This document shows positions 15,450 to 22,893 of a stretch of 48,814 nt of DNA, piece by piece (within the stretch, counting starts at the first letter, position 1; every line of letters starts with the position of its first letter). The stretch covers positions 1 to 48,814 of the forward strand of contig CAZMGG010000029.1 of the NCBI GenBank assembly GCA_964565715.1, read 5' to 3'. This stretch comes from CAZMGG01 sp964565715 (GTDB taxonomy: Bacteria; Planctomycetota; UBA1135; UBA2386). The notes under the pieces are model-generated. The model was not told the DNA's origin, did not search any database, and saw only the letters and a list, made by a program, of their open reading frames with translations. The translations under genes and the position numbers were made by a program.

Positions 15450-16286
15450 CTAATCGCGCGTGCGGAGGCGCCGCAGGTCGGCGGCGTACCCGCGCAGCAT
15501 GGTCTCGGGCAGGAGGCCGTCGGCGCCCCAGCTGCGACTGAACGCGCGCCGCAGTTCCAGCCGGCGTTCGGGTTCCTCGCTGCGTTCCCAGGCCAGCAGC
15601 AGGTGATCCCAGCGGGCCACCGGCACGATCGCATACGTGGTTGCGCTGGCCAGCAGCAGCAGCAGGCCAGTCTGCAGCAACCGGTGGGTCCGATCGGGTC
15701 GGCCGCGCGGGTGGGTCAGCAGCCACCAGGTCGCGGCGAAGCCGGCGAACAGGCCGCCCAGGTGGCAGGTGTTGCTGATCATCGGGAAGACGAAGCCAAG
15801 CACCAGGTTGACGGCGATCAGGCCGAGCAGGCTGCGGCCGTGGTGCTGGTCGAGGAACTGCAGCGGATTCGGTCCGGTCCGCATGCCGAGCGCCAGCGTG
15901 GCCCCGGCCATGCCGAACAGCGCTCCGGAACCGCCGGTCACGAACGTCGCCTCCGGCTCGTTCCACAGGCACACCAGCAGGCCGCCGCCGAGCGCAGAGA
16001 GCAGGTAGAGCACGCCGAACCGGAGCGAGCCCAGGGACAGTTCCAGTCGCGGGCCGAAGTAGAGCAGGGCGAGCGTGTTCAAGGCGAGGTGCAGGGCGCC
16101 GTGATGCAGGAACGCGTAGCTCAGCAGCCGCCAGGGCGCGCCGTCGGCGACCTCCACCGGCAGCAGCGCGCCGTGTTCGCGCAGTTGCACCATCGTCGGC
16201 GCCACCGGATCGGTCAGGAACGCCAACGTCACGTAGGCCAGCGCCACCAGGGCCGACACCGGCGTGCGGTCCAGGGCCTGGATCAT
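15450..16286 (-). CDS. Rhomboid family intramembrane serine protease
   Basis: 278 aa with six to seven hydrophobic segments. The catalytic dyad is visible: Ser120 in VTGGSGALFG and His175 in NTCHLGGLFAGF. The supporting HHGALHLALN motif (His66 and Asn70) of the oxyanion region is in the second segment. It cleaves transmembrane substrates in the inner membrane. The C-terminal 70 residues beyond the last helix are soluble and arginine-rich. The ATG at 16286 overlaps the stop of the upstream TPR-like gene (ATGA), so the two are coupled. An alternative start 18 bases upstream would lie inside that gene. It converges with gltX, nine bases apart. Confidence 0.9.
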   Translation of the reverse strand: MIQALDRTPVSALVALAYVTLAFLTDPVAPTMVQLREHGALLPVEVADGAPWRLLSYAFLHHGALHLALNTLALLYFGPRLELSLGSLRFGVLYLLSALGGGLLVCLWNEPEATFVTGGSGALFGMAGATLALGMRTGPNPLQFLDQHHGRSLLGLIAVNLVLGFVFPMISNTCHLGGLFAGFAATWWLLTHPRGRPDRTHRLLQTGLLLLLASATTYAIVPVARWDHLLLAWERSEEPERRLELRRAFSRSWGADGLLPETMLRGYAADLRRLRTRD

Positions 16287-17092
16287 GCCCGCCCCCAGGT
16301 CCACAGCGCGACTCGGGCCCGGGCCCGGAGCAGCGCCTCGTCCGGCGACAGGCGGACTCCGGCGGGGGGCGATCCCGCGGCGGCCTGCAGCGCCGTCCGC
16401 ATTGCCCCGCGATCGCCGAGGCGCGCCGCGAGCCGGGCCTGCAGCAAGGAGGCTTCCCGGTCCGGGCCGGAACGGGCCTCGTGCCGTCGCAGCGCCGCCA
16501 GCGCCGCCGCCATCGCCTCCCGTTCGCCGCCGCCGAGCGCCTGCTCCGCCTCGACCCTGGCCAGCTCGAGGGCGGCCACGCCGAAGCCGTGGTCGGCCTC
16601 CGCGGCGATCACCTGCCGCAACGTCGCGGCGGCGCCGTCGCGGTCACCCAGCTGCCGCAGGGTGCGGCCGAGCAGGAAGCGGGCCGAGACCATCTCCGGC
16701 GCCAGTTCGATCGCGCGCCGCAGGTGCGGCACCGCGTCCCGCAGCCGACCGGCGTCCAGCAGCCAATGGGCCACGTCGGCGCGGGCGGCGGCGGTGTCGA
16801 GGTGCTGCAGGTGGGCCAGGGCCTGGTCGAGACGCGCCGGGTCCTGCCGGGCCCGCAGCCGCCAGCGCTGCAGCCGCACCCGCAGAGCGGGCAGGAACGG
16901 CGGCCACGCCACCAGGAGCCCCGCGCCGAGGCCCAGGGCGACCAGCGCGGCGCTGCTGAGCGCGGCCGCGGCGCCGTCGGCCAGCGCCACGGCGGCCACC
17001 GGCGAGACCGGGTGGACCGCGAGCAGCAGCAGGGGCCACAGGGCGACGGCCCACAGGGCGATGGCGGCCAGCTGACGTGGGCGCGGGAACAC
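16283..17092 (-). CDS. Membrane-anchored TPR-like protein
   Basis: 269 aa if begun at the GTG at 17092; an upstream start at 17176 would overlap the divergent gene and lie upstream of a good promoter, so I reject it. Two N-terminal hydrophobic helices (IALWAVALWPLLLLAVHPV and ALSSAALVALGLGAGLLVAW) are followed by a soluble helical domain. Repeats typical of tetratricopeptide motifs are visible: WLLDAGRLRDAVPHLRRAIE followed by FLLGRTLRQLGDRDGAAATL, with the W-L-G-Y/L-A-F-A-P pattern partly kept and an APE turn. A protein-interaction role at the inner membrane is likely. It is co-transcribed and overlaps with the rhomboid gene, so it may present or recruit partners for the protease (inference). 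Confidence 0.65.
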   Translation of the reverse strand: MFPRPRQLAAIALWAVALWPLLLLAVHPVSPVAAVALADGAAAALSSAALVALGLGAGLLVAWPPFLPALRVRLQRWRLRARQDPARLDQALAHLQHLDTAAARADVAHWLLDAGRLRDAVPHLRRAIELAPEMVSARFLLGRTLRQLGDRDGAAATLRQVIAAEADHGFGVAALELARVEAEQALGGGEREAMAAALAALRRHEARSGPDREASLLQARLAARLGDRGAMRTALQAAAGSPPAGVRLSPDEALLRARARVALWTWGRA

Positions 17093-17103
17093 GAGGGCCG
17101 ACG

Positions 17104-17152
17104 ATGTTGGCCGCGGTCGTGCCCCGACACAAGCGCGACCGGTGGCTACAAT
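17104..17152. promoter_or_regulatory. Overlapping divergent promoter elements
   Basis: Plus strand: CCGACA (17124-17129), 17 bp, TACAAT (17147-17152), pointing to the gene at 17160. Minus strand: TTGTGT (17132-17127), 17 bp, CAACAT (17109-17104), pointing to the TPR-like gene at 17092. The two -35 boxes share bases, so the promoters would compete. Both predicted transcripts would have very short leaders. Confidence 0.4.
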
Positions 17153-17159
17153 CCGCGCC

Positions 17160-18419
17160 GTGGTCCTGCCCGCCATCGCATCGGTGCGCCGCGTCGCACG
17201 CGGCCGCAGTCTGCTCCTCGCCGCCCTGTGCCTCGCGCTGGCCGGGCCAGCCCTGGCCGCGCCGCAGAAGGCGGATCCGACGGTGGATCCCTACACCGGC
17301 GGCGACCCCGAACTGCTGAAGAAGGTCGGTATCGATCTGCTGGGGCCGTTCCTGTGGGCCGACGACCACACCACGCTGGAGGTGGAGCAGCAGACCAGCG
17401 CGGGGTTCCTCATCCGCTGGGCGGAGACGCGCCACTTCAAGATCGGCGTCGGCCTGAAGCCGCGGCCGTGGCCCGAGGACAAGGCCGAACGGCAGGCCCT
17501 GGCGGAGGAGGTGACGGAGCTGGCGGCGCACCTGCCGAAGCTGCGGCGCCGGCCGAAGGAGGTCGACAGCTGGCTCCTGCTGCACCTCTACGCCCGGCGC
17601 CTCGAGGCGCTCTACGCCGACTTCCAGAAGCGCAGCGGCTGGACCACCGAGGCGCCGCCGACGCCGGCGAAGGGCAGTGACTCACGCGGCTGGCAGGGCC
17701 GCGGCGGCCTGGGTGCCGGGCCCTACCTCGGTCAGCACGGCAAGTTCGCGGTGTTGATCCTGGAGCAGAAGGGCGACGTCGAGCGCTACTTCCGCCGCTG
17801 GGCCAACCGCAACCTCGAGGAGCCGTCGGCGCACCACTTCCTCGGCACCAACTCGCTGGTGTTCGTGACGACGCCGGACACGCGCTTCGACGCGCTGAAG
17901 ACCGAGCGGGGGCTGCACTGCAACGTGGTCTACGCCACGGTGCGCAACTTCGTCTGGGGCTTCAGGGGTTTCACCTACGACCTGCCGACGTGGGTCAGCG
18001 AGGGGCTCGGCCACTGGTATCGCCGACGCGTCGACGAGGACTACAACAGTTTCGGCGCGCTGGCCACCAACCAGATCGACCTGGTGCACGGCCGCGAGTG
18101 GCGCAGCAAGACCCGGGCGCGCGTCGAGACCGATGTCTGGATCCGGTCGAAGGATCTGCTGGCCTGGCGCGCCGCCGACGCCGGCCGCTTCGACCAGCAC
18201 GTGATGATGTGGTCGCGGATGGACTACCTGGTGGAGCTCGGCGACGACAAGCTGGCCAGGTTCCTGCACGAGATGAAGGCCCTGCCGGCCACCGGCGTCG
18301 CCCACGAGCGCGTCCTCGAGCACCAGGCGAGCGTGCTGCAGGAGGTCTACGGGCTCGACGAGGGCGCGTTCGACGAGCAGTGGTGCGCCTGGGTGCGGAA
18401 GAACTACCCGCGCAAGTAG
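17160..18419 (+). CDS. Secreted peptidase-MA-like protein with degenerate HExxH (paralogue B)
   Basis: 419 aa from the GTG at 17160; a GTG at 17142 in the same frame falls ahead of the predicted -10 box. The signal peptide is RRVARGR followed by a hydrophobic LLLAALCLALAGPALA segment, cleaved before APQKA. It is homologous throughout to the protein at 7115: ETRHFKIGVGL, LLLHLYARRLEALYADFQKR, YDLPTWVSEGLGHW and a terminal KNYPRK. E281 sits where the third zinc ligand of gluzincins would be, but the HExxH position reads C254-N-V-V-Y258, with no metal ligand or catalytic base left. The paralogues differ by an insertion rich in Gly/Ser (residues about 165-185). It is exported and probably not a peptidase; it may bind a ligand or scaffold something. 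It converges with the GalT-like gene 13 bp downstream. Confidence 0.65.
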   Translation: MVLPAIASVRRVARGRSLLLAALCLALAGPALAAPQKADPTVDPYTGGDPELLKKVGIDLLGPFLWADDHTTLEVEQQTSAGFLIRWAETRHFKIGVGLKPRPWPEDKAERQALAEEVTELAAHLPKLRRRPKEVDSWLLLHLYARRLEALYADFQKRSGWTTEAPPTPAKGSDSRGWQGRGGLGAGPYLGQHGKFAVLILEQKGDVERYFRRWANRNLEEPSAHHFLGTNSLVFVTTPDTRFDALKTERGLHCNVVYATVRNFVWGFRGFTYDLPTWVSEGLGHWYRRRVDEDYNSFGALATNQIDLVHGREWRSKTRARVETDVWIRSKDLLAWRAADAGRFDQHVMMWSRMDYLVELGDDKLARFLHEMKALPATGVAHERVLEHQASVLQEVYGLDEGAFDEQWCAWVRKNYPRK

Positions 18420-18432
18420 GCGGAGCCCGGCC

Positions 18433-19350
18433 TCAGCCGCCGGCGAGGCCCTGCCGCAGTCGCGTCGCCGCCGCCACCGCCGGCATCGAGTTGATGTACA
18501 TGTCGCCGCCGAGCTCGAGGCCGGCGAGGTGGCCGGTGCGGGGCTGCAGTTCGAAGTGCCAGTGGAACGGAGCGTCGGGCAGCCGGTGCAGCCAGACGTT
18601 GAAGGGCGGCGCGCCCAGCGCGTTCCGCACCGCGGTGAACAGCCCGTGCAGGGTCTGGGCCAGCGAGTCGAGGTCGGTGCGGAGGAAGTCGTCGTCGCAG
18701 GCCCGCGGCAGCAGCCAGGTCTCATAGGGCAGCTTCGGCGGATCCGGGCACAGGGCGACGTGGGCGTCACCCGCGCAGACGACGCGGCCCGCATCGGCCG
18801 CCGAGGCCGCGGTGGCGCACCACGGGCAGCGAGCGAGCCGCCGCGCCGCGGCCAGCTCCAGGGCGATCCGCGGCGGCGGCTCGCCCAGCCCGATCACCTG
18901 GCTGTGGTTGTGGGCGATCGAGGCGCCGGCCAGGCCGCCGACGTTCTTGAACAGGAACGCGGTGTGCACCGCGGGGCGGGCCTCGATGGCGGCGATCCGC
19001 TCCTGCCACACCGCCAGGATCTCGCGCCACTGCCCGGGATCGAGGTCGGCCGGCTGCTCGCGGTGGGCAGCGCCCTCGGCGATCACCTCGTGGTGCTCGG
19101 CGGCCGGGTACTTGTTGGCGAACGCCCGCACGCGCCAGCCGGGGCCGTCCGGCGCCGAACCGGCGGCGCGCACCGCCGCCACCTCCGGCGGCGTCTGCGC
19201 CTCGTGGCCGGGGCAGAACGGACAGGGTCGGTCGACGGCGCCGGGCGCCGTGTAGATCGGGCGTTCCTGCCGGCGCGGCGCCAGCAGGATCGGCCGGCCG
19301 GTGGTCGGGTCGAGCTGCTGGCGCGGGCCGTGGTCGTGGGCACCGCTCAC
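18433..19350 (-). CDS. Galactose-1-phosphate uridylyltransferase-like (GalT/HIT superfamily)
   Basis: 305 aa; the GTG start overlaps the stop of the cytochrome gene (GTGA). The zinc pair CPFC (43-46), the FANKYPA motif (77-83) and the active-site triad region H147-N-H149-S-Q151 match GalT, in which the second His carries the nucleotidyl intermediate. A second CPWC pair (175-178) and HWHFELQPR near residue 265 complete the two half-domains. The canonical HPHGQ is here HNHSQ, as in divergent GalT-like nucleotidyltransferases. It transfers UMP or AMP between a sugar-1-phosphate and a nucleotide sugar; ADP-glucose phosphorylase activity is the main alternative. No other Leloir gene is nearby. Confidence 0.82.
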   Translation of the reverse strand: MSGAHDHGPRQQLDPTTGRPILLAPRRQERPIYTAPGAVDRPCPFCPGHEAQTPPEVAAVRAAGSAPDGPGWRVRAFANKYPAAEHHEVIAEGAAHREQPADLDPGQWREILAVWQERIAAIEARPAVHTAFLFKNVGGLAGASIAHNHSQVIGLGEPPPRIALELAAARRLARCPWCATAASAADAGRVVCAGDAHVALCPDPPKLPYETWLLPRACDDDFLRTDLDSLAQTLHGLFTAVRNALGAPPFNVWLHRLPDAPFHWHFELQPRTGHLAGLELGGDMYINSMPAVAAATRLRQGLAGG

Positions 19351-19784
19351 CAGGGCCGCTTCTCCGCGGCATCGTGGCACTTCTTGCAGTGGAGCCGCGT
19401 GCCTTCGTGCCACTGCTGCCTCGCCAGCTCGGCGCGGCCCTGGCTCGCCTCCAGGGCCACCTGCAGCAGCCAGGCCTCGCAGGCCCGCGCCATCGTCGCG
19501 AAGTCGGCGATCTCCTTCTTCTCCATGCCGCCGTAGCCGCGGGCGCACAGCTCGGCGCCGCGCCGCGCCGCCGCCGCGATCTGCTTCAGGTCGCCGCCGC
19601 CGGGCCTGCCCAGCTCCGCCGTGATGAAGTCGCGCTCGTCGCCGAGCATCTGCATCGCCTGCTGCCAGTCCTTCGGCGCCAGATGGTCGACGATCGGCTG
19701 CGGCTGCCGGGGTGTGTGGCAGGCGCTGGCCAGCGCGGTGGCGAGCACCAGCGCTGTGAGCAGGAGGCCGGGACGAAGGCGCAT
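19347..19784 (-). CDS. c-type cytochrome lipoprotein (class II-like)
   Basis: 145 aa. The lipoprotein signal is RLRPGLLLTALVLATALASAC, with Cys22 for lipidation. The body is helical with Ala-rich amphipathic segments (AAAARRGAELCARG, ATMARACEAWLLQVA). One heme-binding motif C133-K-K-C136-H137 is almost at the C-terminus, the position typical of four-helix class II (c'-type) cytochromes. It would be an outer-membrane or periplasmic anchored monoheme cytochrome with covalently bound heme; the second axial ligand is not evident. Its stop overlaps the start of the GalT-like gene, so the two are translated together although their roles look unrelated. The divergent 19785-20251 region upstream holds its promoter. 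Confidence 0.8.
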   Translation of the reverse strand: MRLRPGLLLTALVLATALASACHTPRQPQPIVDHLAPKDWQQAMQMLGDERDFITAELGRPGGGDLKQIAAAARRGAELCARGYGGMEKKEIADFATMARACEAWLLQVALEASQGRAELARQQWHEGTRLHCKKCHDAAEKRPW

Positions 19785-19884
19785 CGCCGCAATGTAGCCG
19801 CGGCGCCGAGGCGAGTCGCCCGCGCCGCTCGGTCATAGGTGCGATGCCGAGACGACGCGGGCGCGAGCGGCGTGCAGCCGTCGC

Positions 19885-20034
19885 TCAGCCCTTCGGCTTG
19901 GCGGGGTTCTGCCCGGGCTTGCCGGGGGCCGGGGCCTGCGCGGGCTTCGACGGGGTCGGCGCCGGCGCGGGCTTGGCGGGGCCGGTGGTGGGGGCGGGCT
20001 TGGCGGGGGTCGAACCAGGCTTGGGATTGCTCAT
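19885..20034 (-). CDS. Small Pro/Ala/Lys-rich protein, doubtful
   Basis: 49 aa from the ATG at 20034: SNPKPGSTPAKPA and then repeated P-A-K-P units. It is low-complexity, with no hydrophobic segment and no Shine-Dalgarno-like sequence upstream (the leader is CT-rich). The period-two/three AKP pattern is regular enough to be coding, but GC-rich repeats can mimic it. If real it would be an unstructured basic peptide, possibly nucleic-acid binding. Apart from this, the 19785-20251 stretch contains only the AT-rich element at 20143. Confidence 0.3.
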   Translation of the reverse strand: MSNPKPGSTPAKPAPTTGPAKPAPAPTPSKPAQAPAPGKPGQNPAKPKG

Positions 20035-20142
20035 GGGAGGAACGGGCTCGTTGCGGACGGACGCGGTCGAAGGTGACCGTGGCAGCGCCGATGGCAAGGC
20101 CGATGCCAGCCCCGGGGTCGTCCCGAACGGTTCTCGCAAGCC

Positions 20143-20166
20143 ATTGTTAATCAATAGTTTATGATT
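20143..20166. promoter_or_regulatory. AT-rich island with small palindrome upstream of the sigma-54 activator gene
   Basis: ATTGTTAATCAAT (20143-20155) has 4-bp inverted arms around TTAAT and is followed by AGTTTATGATTC. It is the most AT-rich run in a very GC-rich window. It sits between divergent genes, about 90 bp upstream of my chosen start of the activator gene. It is plausible as a promoter or operator; no matched -35/-10 pair with 16-18 bp spacing is visible. Confidence 0.35.
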
Positions 20167-20251
20167 CATGTTGAGGTCGGGCCGGCACGCTGGCGAGACC
20201 CGGATCCCGGCAGGTTGCTTCCGATCGGATCGGCAGGATCATGCCGTTGTC

Positions 20252-21652
20252 GTGATCCTCCGCCTCCTGGTGGCGGCGTCTGCCGCCGAACGCCGGCGGC
20301 TCGCCGCGCTGCTGCCCACCGACCTCGCCCGCACCACGCCCGCGGCAGGTGGCGTGGGTCCGGCCCTGCGGCGCGGCACCTTCGACCTGCTGGTGGTGGA
20401 CCGGGCGCGGCTCGGCGCCGATCCGGGCCGGCTGGTCGCGACGGCGGCGGCGGCGCCCGGCGCGCCGGGGACGATCGTGCTGTGCGCGACGGAGGATCCC
20501 GCCGACCGGGCCCACCTGCTGACCTGCGGCGTGCTGGCCGTGCTGAACCACGCGCTGGACGACAGGACGCTGGGCGAGGCGTTGCGGGCGCTGATCGCCC
20601 GCCGGCGCGAGGACCTGCTGTTGCGGCTGCGGGCCCGGGCGCGGGCGGCGCCGCTGGGGCTGCGCGACTTCGTCAGCCGCAGTCCGGCGATGCAGCGGTT
20701 CCTGGCGGTGGCGGCCCGCGTGGTCGAGACCGACAGCACGCTGCTGATCCAGGGCGAGACCGGCGTCGGCAAGGAACTGCTGGCCCGCGCCATGCACGAC
20801 GAGGGGCCGCGCCGCGGCGGTCCGTTCGTGGCGGTGAACTGCGCCGCGATCCCCGAGGCCCTGCTGGAGAGCGAGCTGTTCGGTCACGAGGCCGGCGCGT
20901 TCACCGGCGCGGTGAACGCCCACCGCGGCTACTTCGAACTGGCCCACGGCGGCACGGTGTTCCTCGACGAGGTGGGCGAGATGCCGCAGCCCCTGCAGGC
21001 CAAGGTGCTGCGCCTGCTGCAGGACCACCGCATCCGGCCGGTGGGCGCCGAGCAGGACCTGCCGGTCGACGTGCGGGTCGTCGCCGCCACCAACCGCGAC
21101 CTGCTGCGCGAGGTGCGCGCCGGCCGCTACCGCGCCGACCTCTACTACCGGCTGGCGGTGGTCGCGCTGACGATCCCGCCGCTGCGCGAGCGGCGCTCCG
21201 ACATCCCCGACCTGGTGCAGAACCACCTCGAGGAGCTGCTGGCGCGCTTCAAGAAGACCCTGACGGTGCCCGCCGACGTGATGGCGGCGCTGCAGGCCCA
21301 CGACTGGCCGGGCAACGTCCGCGAACTGGTCAACGTGCTGGAACGGGCGGTGCTGCTGGCGGACGGCGGGGCGCTGTCCCTGGCCGACCTGCCCGACGCC
21401 GTGGTCCGCGCCGCGCCCGACGCGACCGCGGGCGTGCCGCCGGAACTGTTCGAGCAGCCGCTCGATGCGGCGCTGGCGAAGGTGACCCAGGACTTCGAGC
21501 GGGCCTACCTCGAACGGCTGCTGCGGGCCTGCGGTGGCCGGGTCGGACGCACCGCTGTGCGGGCCGGCATCAGCCCGCGCTCGCTGTGGGACCGCATGCG
21601 ACGGCACGGCCTGTCGCGCGGCGACTTCCGCGACGGCGAGGCTACGGGCTGA
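20252..21652 (+). CDS. Sigma-54-dependent transcriptional activator (NtrC family) with degenerate receiver
   Basis: About 466 aa from the GTG at 20252; an ATG at 20168 would add a 28-residue tail of no receiver character. Residues 1-125 resemble a receiver: the phospho-site aspartate position survives in DLLVVDRARL, but the N-terminal acidic pair is missing (RLLVAASAAERR) and the conserved Lys region reads AVLNHALDD. The AAA+ domain has Walker A GETGVGKE (168-175), the GAFTGA loop (215-220) that touches sigma-54, Walker B GGTVFLDEVGE, and the sensor RADLYYRL. The C-terminus is a Fis-type helix-turn-helix (GRTAVRAGISPRSLWDRMRRHG). It activates sigma-54 promoters in the cytoplasm, probably without classical aspartate phosphorylation. 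No kinase gene is adjacent. It overlaps the convergent lipoprotein gene by 11 bases. Confidence 0.88.
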   Translation: MILRLLVAASAAERRRLAALLPTDLARTTPAAGGVGPALRRGTFDLLVVDRARLGADPGRLVATAAAAPGAPGTIVLCATEDPADRAHLLTCGVLAVLNHALDDRTLGEALRALIARRREDLLLRLRARARAAPLGLRDFVSRSPAMQRFLAVAARVVETDSTLLIQGETGVGKELLARAMHDEGPRRGGPFVAVNCAAIPEALLESELFGHEAGAFTGAVNAHRGYFELAHGGTVFLDEVGEMPQPLQAKVLRLLQDHRIRPVGAEQDLPVDVRVVAATNRDLLREVRAGRYRADLYYRLAVVALTIPPLRERRSDIPDLVQNHLEELLARFKKTLTVPADVMAALQAHDWPGNVRELVNVLERAVLLADGGALSLADLPDAVVRAAPDATAGVPPELFEQPLDAALAKVTQDFERAYLERLLRACGGRVGRTAVRAGISPRSLWDRMRRHGLSRGDFRDGEATG

Positions 21653-22028
21653 TCCGCACGGTGGCGGCGCCGGCGAACAGGCTGCGCGGCGCCCGCGGCG
21701 CGCCGCGTTCGTCGTTCTGGTAGTCGCGATAGCGGCACCGCAGGACGAGGGTCTGGCAGGTGGGCGGCGGCACCAGGTAGCGCTGGCCCGCCTCGAAGAC
21801 CTCCACTGTGTCGGCGGGCTCGCAGCGCAGTTCTTCCACCACCAGCCACGGATCCGAACTCGGCACCGGGATGCGGTGCGGCCCGGGCCCGTCGAGCTGG
21901 TAGGTGGCGGTGACCCGGTGTTCGACGAACGGCGGGAAGCCCGGCTCCGGCACCGTCGAGCACCCGGCCAGGACGAGCAGGGGGAGCGCCAGCCAGCCGC
22001 TTCGGGCGGCGCGGCGGGCGGATAGCAT
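21642..22028 (-). CDS. Small lipoprotein, unrecognised
   Basis: 128 aa. The signal peptide has an arginine-rich start (SARRAARS) and a perfect lipobox LAGC, with Cys23 lipidated. The mature part of about 105 residues is beta-rich (HRVTATYQLDGPGPHRIPVP, TLVLRCRYRDYQND) and has two Cys that could form a disulfide. No family recognised. Position +2 is Ser, compatible with outer-membrane sorting where that rule holds. The start ATG lies only seven bases from the divergent start of the beta-propeller gene, so the promoters must overlap both coding starts or lie within them. Its 3' end overlaps the activator gene. Confidence 0.65.
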   Translation of the reverse strand: MLSARRAARSGWLALPLLVLAGCSTVPEPGFPPFVEHRVTATYQLDGPGPHRIPVPSSDPWLVVEELRCEPADTVEVFEAGQRYLVPPPTCQTLVLRCRYRDYQNDERGAPRAPRSLFAGAATVRISP

Positions 22029-22035
22029 CCGGCGG

Positions 22036-22893
22036 ATGTCGGGTGGCATCGCGGTCAGGGCCAATCTGCTGTGCGTCACGGACACCGGCGCGCAGGGCCG
22101 GGTGCTGCTGTTCGATCTGGAGGCCCGCGCGCTGCTGTCGCGTTGGACGCTGCCGCGGACCGGCACAGGCTACTCGGATGCGGCGGGCGTGGCGATGGAC
22201 GACCGCTTCCACATCTTCGTCGCCGACCCCCAGGCCGGCCGGGTCCGCCACTACTCGGTGTTCGGCGTCCACCTCGGCGACCTCGGGCAGCCGCCGGAAC
22301 CGGGGGATGCCAGCCGCGACCGCCCCGGCGTGCTCGACCACCCGAGCGCGGTGGCGGTGCTCGACGACCTGGTGCTGGTGACCAGTGGCGACCGGCGGCT
22401 GCGCCGCGGCGTGCAGTGTTTCGGCCGCGATGGCACGGTGGGCCGGCCGCTGCGCCCCGAGGGCGACCCGGAGGGCTGGTTCGGCGCCCCGCGCGGCCTG
22501 TGGGCCGACCGGACCGGCATCCTGGTGGCGGACACCCTGCACGGCCGCGTGCAGCGGTTCCGGCCCGACGGCGGCTTCGTGGCGAGCTTCGCCACCGCCG
22601 CCGAGCCCGGCGAGGTCAGCCGGCCGCACGGTCTCGCCCGCCTGCAGGACGGCACGGTGGTGGTGATCGACGCCGGCGATCGTCCCGGCCTGCGCTGGTT
22701 CGCGGCGGGCGGGCGCGTCCTGCCGGCGCCGCCCGGCCGCGAACGGGTCGAGGGGCCGGTGGCGGTCGCGGTGGACGAACGGGATCGGCTGTACGTGTTG
22801 GACCGGGGCGGGGTGCGGGTGCTTCGATGCGGCGCCGATCGTGAGCCGGAGGCGGAACCCCTGGACCTGAGCGAACACCTCGATGGCCTCTGA
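22036..22893 (+). CDS. NHL-type beta-propeller protein
   Basis: 285 aa, without signal peptide, so probably cytoplasmic. Repeated blade-like blocks of about 45-50 residues are visible: DAAGVAMDDRFHIFVADPQAGRVRHYS, PSAVAVLDDLVLVTSGDRRL, APRGLWADRTGILVADTLHGRVQRF, PHGLARLQDGTVVVIDAGDRPGLRWF and VAVAVDERDRLYVLDRGG. Each has the hydrophobic-D-x-x-N/D-x-R-V-Q-x-F pattern of NHL repeats, giving five or six blades. Such propellers are binding platforms; the ligand is unknown. It overlaps the APC permease start by 11 bases and is therefore coupled to a transporter gene. The ATG at 22036 is taken because blade 1 begins directly after it. Confidence 0.75.
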   Translation: MSGGIAVRANLLCVTDTGAQGRVLLFDLEARALLSRWTLPRTGTGYSDAAGVAMDDRFHIFVADPQAGRVRHYSVFGVHLGDLGQPPEPGDASRDRPGVLDHPSAVAVLDDLVLVTSGDRRLRRGVQCFGRDGTVGRPLRPEGDPEGWFGAPRGLWADRTGILVADTLHGRVQRFRPDGGFVASFATAAEPGEVSRPHGLARLQDGTVVVIDAGDRPGLRWFAAGGRVLPAPPGRERVEGPVAVAVDERDRLYVLDRGGVRVLRCGADREPEAEPLDLSEHLDGL

